A stretch of DNA of 6,814 nt from Bacteroidia bacterium (lineage in GTDB: Bacteria > Bacteroidota > Bacteroidia > Flavobacteriales > Flavobacteriaceae). The notes under the pieces were generated by a model that was not told where the DNA came from, ran no database searches, and was given only the letters and a program-made list of their open reading frames with translations. The stretch spans positions 1 through 6,814 of the forward strand of contig JAUICT010000110.1 of NCBI GenBank assembly GCA_030429325.1. Direction: 5' to 3'. Positions 3,959 through 6,814 of the stretch are shown in pieces. The position numbers and the translations under genes were made by a program. Positions within the stretch are counted from its first letter, which is position 1, and each line of letters starts with the position of its first letter.

Positions 3959-6814
3959 ATGATTCATTTTTTCGGGGACAAGGCTACTAAGGTTTTTGCC
4001 GTCCAGACCACTCAGGAGATTGCTCAAAAAGACATTGAAAAACTAACTTGGTTGTTTGGCAACCAACCCAAGATACAAGCGGCGTCCCTGGACGCCTTTT
4101 TTGTTGGGCCCCGTGCTGCCATGGTTACACCCTGGAGTACCAATGCCACGGAAATCACCCAGAATATGGGCATCGATGGCATCCTGCGGATTGAGGAGTT
4201 TCACGCCGTTGCGGAAGACCATACCGATTACGACCCCATGTTGTTCCAGAAATACAAAGGGTTGGATCAAGATATTTTTACAATTGACATTGTTCCAGAA
4301 CCTATTTTGGAAATTGATGACATTGCCACTTACAACCAAAAAGAAGGATTGGCCCTGAGTGACGAAGAAGTGTCTTACCTAGAAGGACTTTCCAAAAAAT
4401 TGGGACGTAAGCTAACAGACTCCGAAGTTTTTGGATTCAGCCAAGTGAACTCCGAGCACTGCAGACATAAAATATTCAACGGCACTTTTGTTATTGACGG
4501 TAAGGAAATGCCCTCCTCCCTTTTCAAACTCATCAAAAAAACATCAGAGGCCAATCCAAATGATATCGTTTCGGCCTACAAGGACAACGTAGCGTTCATT
4601 GAAGGGCCCAAAGCCATTCAATTTGCGCCGAAAAGTGCCGACAAGCCCGATTACTACGAAGAAACAGAATTTAATTCGGTACTATCCCTAAAAGCGGAAA
4701 CCCACAACTTTCCAACCACCGTTGAGCCTTTCAATGGGGCTGCCACAGGTTCTGGAGGGGAAATCCGGGACCGTTTGGCCGGAGGTAAAGGATCTCTGCC
4801 TTTGGCTGGAACCGCAGTTTACATGACCTCCTATTCCCGTTTGGAAGAGAATCGTCCATGGGAAAAGGGAATGACCGAACGTGACTGGCTGTACCAAACC
4901 CCAATGGACATTTTAATCAAGGCTTCCAACGGAGCTTCTGATTTTGGCAACAAGTTTGGTCAACCCCTGATAGCAGGTTCCGTACTCACTTTTGAGCATC
5001 AGGAAGAAGCCCGTAAGCTCGGGTTTGACAAGGTGATCATGCTCGCAGGGGGCATAGGTTACGGGAAAAAGGATCAAGCCTTGAAAGACACCCCAAAAAA
5101 AGGAGACAGAATAGTCGTTCTAGGGGGCGACAATTACCGTATTGGAATGGGCGGTGCAGCAGTTTCAAGCGCCGATACGGGCGAATTTAGCTCTGCCATT
5201 GAGTTGAATGCCGTACAACGTTCCAACCCAGAAATGCAAAAAAGGGCTTCCAATGCCGTTCGCGGACTCTTGGAGAGCCATGACAACCCTATTGTTTCCA
5301 TCCATGACCACGGAGCCGGTGGACACCTCAACTGTCTGTCGGAACTGGTGGAAGATACGGGAGGTACCATTAATACCGATAAATTACCGGTTGGAGACCC
5401 AACCCTATCCAAAAAAGAACTTATCGGCAACGAATCCCAAGAACGTATGGGATTGGTCATTGGTGAAAAAGATTTGGGGTTGTTGGACCGTGTAGCCGCC
5501 CGTGAACGTGCCCCTATGTACAATGTGGGTGAGGTCACTGGTGACCATCGATTTACTTTTGAATCGCAAAAATCAGGTGAAAAACCCATGGATTTGGAAC
5601 TTTCGGATATGTTCGGAAGCTCTCCCAAGACCATTATGGAGGACACCACTTCCCAACAAAAATACCCTGCCCTATCCTATTCCTTGGAGCATTTCCACGA
5701 CTATTTGGAGCAGGTACTGCAACTGGAAGCCGTAGCCTGCAAGGATTGGCTCACCAATAAGGTAGACCGTTGTGTGGGTGGCCATGTGGCCAAACAACAA
5801 TGTGCTGGACCTCTTCAATTACCCTTGAACAACTGCGGCGTAATGTCCTTGGACTTTAAGACCAAGGAAGGTATTGCCACCAGTATTGGGCACTCCCCCA
5901 TTTCTGCATTGATAGATGCCAAGGCCGGAAGTAGGAACAGTGTGGCTGAAGCTTTGACCAATATCATATGGGCACCCTTAAAAGATGGTTTAAAATCCGT
6001 CTCTCTCTCAGCCAACTGGATGTGGCCCTGCCGAAATGAAGGCGAAGATGCCCGTTTGTATGAGGCCGTGGAGTCCCTTTCAGATTTCAGTATTGCATTG
6101 GGCATCAATGTACCTACAGGTAAAGATTCCCTCTCGATGAAGCAAAAATATAAGAACGAGGAGGTGTTGTCCCCTGGAACCGTCATTGTTTCTGCGGCAG
6201 CCAATTGTAACGATATTACCAAAGTAGTGGAGCCTGTCCTTCAAAAAGGCGGCGGTGCCATCTACTATATCAATGTTTCCAAAGATGGGCACAAATTGGG
6301 AGGTTCTTCCTTTGCCCAAATTTTGAATGGTATTGGAGATGAAACCCCATCGGTTTTGGATGCCGACTATGTAAAGACCGTTTTCAACACTTTGCAAAAA
6401 CTTGTCAAGGAAGACCAGATTTTGACCGGACATGATGTAGCCTCAGGAGGTCTGATCACCACCCTTTTGGAACTCTGCTTTGCCGATAATGACCTTGGGG
6501 CCAACTTGGACCTCTCTGATATTGGGGAAAAAGACATCATCAAATTACTGTTCAGTGAAAATATTGGTCTGGTTTTCCAAAGTAAGGATGATTCCGTGGA
6601 AGATGTTTTGCAACAAGCAGGTATCAACTTTGCCAAAATCGGAACCCCTACTTCAGAAAATACCTTGAAAATCAAAAACAACGGGGTGGAAATTGGACTG
6701 AACATTGCTTCGCTTCGTGACACTTGGTTCAAGACTTCCTATCTACTGGACAACAAGCAAACAGCCAAAGGCTTGGCCAAAAACCGATACGAAAATTACA
6801 AAAACCAACCCCTG
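3959..6814 (+). CDS. purL: phosphoribosylformylglycinamidine synthase, large single-chain form, 3'-truncated by window edge
   Basis: Cytoplasmic enzyme of de novo purine synthesis: FGAR + glutamine + ATP gives FGAM. The frame is open from ATG 3959 to the window end (952 codons, no stop). The start MIHFFGDKATKVFAVQTT is the expected N-terminus. Parts in order are a PurS-like N-terminal domain (about 1-120), a linker domain with FSQVNSEHCRH (160-170), the first ATP-binding half with ETHNFPTTVEPF (247-258), TGSGGEIRDR (263-272), DFGNKFGQP (328-336), SIHDHGAGG (447-455) and NESQERM (491-497), and the second half with GGHVAKQQCAGPLQ (607-620), SIGHSPISALIDAKAGSRNS (642-661), SANWMWPC (684-691), PTGKDSLSM (719-727) and TGHDVASGGL (823-832). 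The class I glutamine amidotransferase domain, with its Cys-His-Glu triad, would follow past the window. Large PurL is about 1,200-1,300 residues, so roughly 270 are missing. All visible key motifs are intact. There is no Shine-Dalgarno; see the promoter at 3894-3926. Confidence 0.97.
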   Translation, partial: MIHFFGDKATKVFAVQTTQEIAQKDIEKLTWLFGNQPKIQAASLDAFFVGPRAAMVTPWSTNATEITQNMGIDGILRIEEFHAVAEDHTDYDPMLFQKYKGLDQDIFTIDIVPEPILEIDDIATYNQKEGLALSDEEVSYLEGLSKKLGRKLTDSEVFGFSQVNSEHCRHKIFNGTFVIDGKEMPSSLFKLIKKTSEANPNDIVSAYKDNVAFIEGPKAIQFAPKSADKPDYYEETEFNSVLSLKAETHNFPTTVEPFNGAATGSGGEIRDRLAGGKGSLPLAGTAVYMTSYSRLEENRPWEKGMTERDWLYQTPMDILIKASNGASDFGNKFGQPLIAGSVLTFEHQEEARKLGFDKVIMLAGGIGYGKKDQALKDTPKKGDRIVVLGGDNYRIGMGGAAVSSADTGEFSSAIELNAVQRSNPEMQKRASNAVRGLLESHDNPIVSIHDHGAGGHLNCLSELVEDTGGTINTDKLPVGDPTLSKKELIGNESQERMGLVIGEKDLGLLDRVAARERAPMYNVGEVTGDHRFTFESQKSGEKPMDLELSDMFGSSPKTIMEDTTSQQKYPALSYSLEHFHDYLEQVLQLEAVACKDWLTNKVDRCVGGHVAKQQCAGPLQLPLNNCGVMSLDFKTKEGIATSIGHSPISALIDAKAGSRNSVAEALTNIIWAPLKDGLKSVSLSANWMWPCRNEGEDARLYEAVESLSDFSIALGINVPTGKDSLSMKQKYKNEEVLSPGTVIVSAAANCNDITKVVEPVLQKGGGAIYYINVSKDGHKLGGSSFAQILNGIGDETPSVLDADYVKTVFNTLQKLVKEDQILTGHDVASGGLITTLLELCFADNDLGANLDLSDIGEKDIIKLLFSENIGLVFQSKDDSVEDVLQQAGINFAKIGTPTSENTLKIKNNGVEIGLNIASLRDTWFKTSYLLDNKQTAKGLAKNRYENYKNQPL

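Noticed and set aside
5134..5649. Minus-strand frame of 171 codons inside purL, and similar frames at 5815-6222, 6080-6433 and 6367-6732
   Set aside because: All are antisense to purL, whose motifs are continuous across these bases; their products are Ser/Pro-rich reverse-complement artefacts.
1..6814. A novel defence, toxin-antitoxin, mobile or biosynthetic system
   Set aside because: No transposase, recombinase, nuclease, CRISPR repeat or clustered enzyme set is visible. The recognisable genes are housekeeping or common envelope enzymes, and the small genes show no known toxin or antitoxin pattern.

Overview
The window looks like chromosomal DNA of a flavobacterium (Bacteroidota, probably marine Flavobacteriaceae). 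The protein sequences read like that group, exported proteins end their signal peptides in the A-Q or S-Q style common there, start codons lack Shine-Dalgarno sequences, and two genes have a perfect TAnnTTTG -7 promoter element. The taxonomic call is inference from pattern, not from a search.

Layout: (1) Positions 2-877, plus strand: the C-terminal two thirds of an RsmB/NOP-type RNA cytosine-C5 methyltransferase whose 5' end lies outside the window. (2) Positions 878-1181: a gene-free convergent intergenic region with two sets of nested inverted repeats and only weak terminator candidates. (3) Positions 1182-2774, minus strand: an exported 530-residue M20D amidohydrolase related to AbgB, with Glu where the usual metal-binding Cys sits. 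(4) Positions 2775-3958: a visibly AT-rich stretch between housekeeping genes. It holds two unrecognised minus-strand genes: a 184-residue exported protein (3201-3755) and a 52-residue single-pass membrane protein (2963-3121). A repeat-rich imperfect palindrome lies at 3815-3871. (5) Positions 3959-6814, plus strand: the first 952 residues of the large single-chain phosphoribosylformylglycinamidine synthase (purL), cut off by the window before its glutaminase domain.

The genes do not form one pathway. The methyltransferase acts in ribosome or tRNA modification, purL in de novo purine synthesis, and the amidohydrolase in the envelope or periplasm on an unknown amide. The two small genes between 2963 and 3755 run in the same direction with a 79-base gap and may be co-transcribed. 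They look like accessory genes placed between conserved neighbours. I see no CRISPR, tRNA, rRNA, transposase, integrase or recognisable defence system. The items most worth a second look are the palindrome at 3815-3871, the unlisted small membrane protein with its possible leader peptide, and the metal-site substitution in the amidohydrolase.
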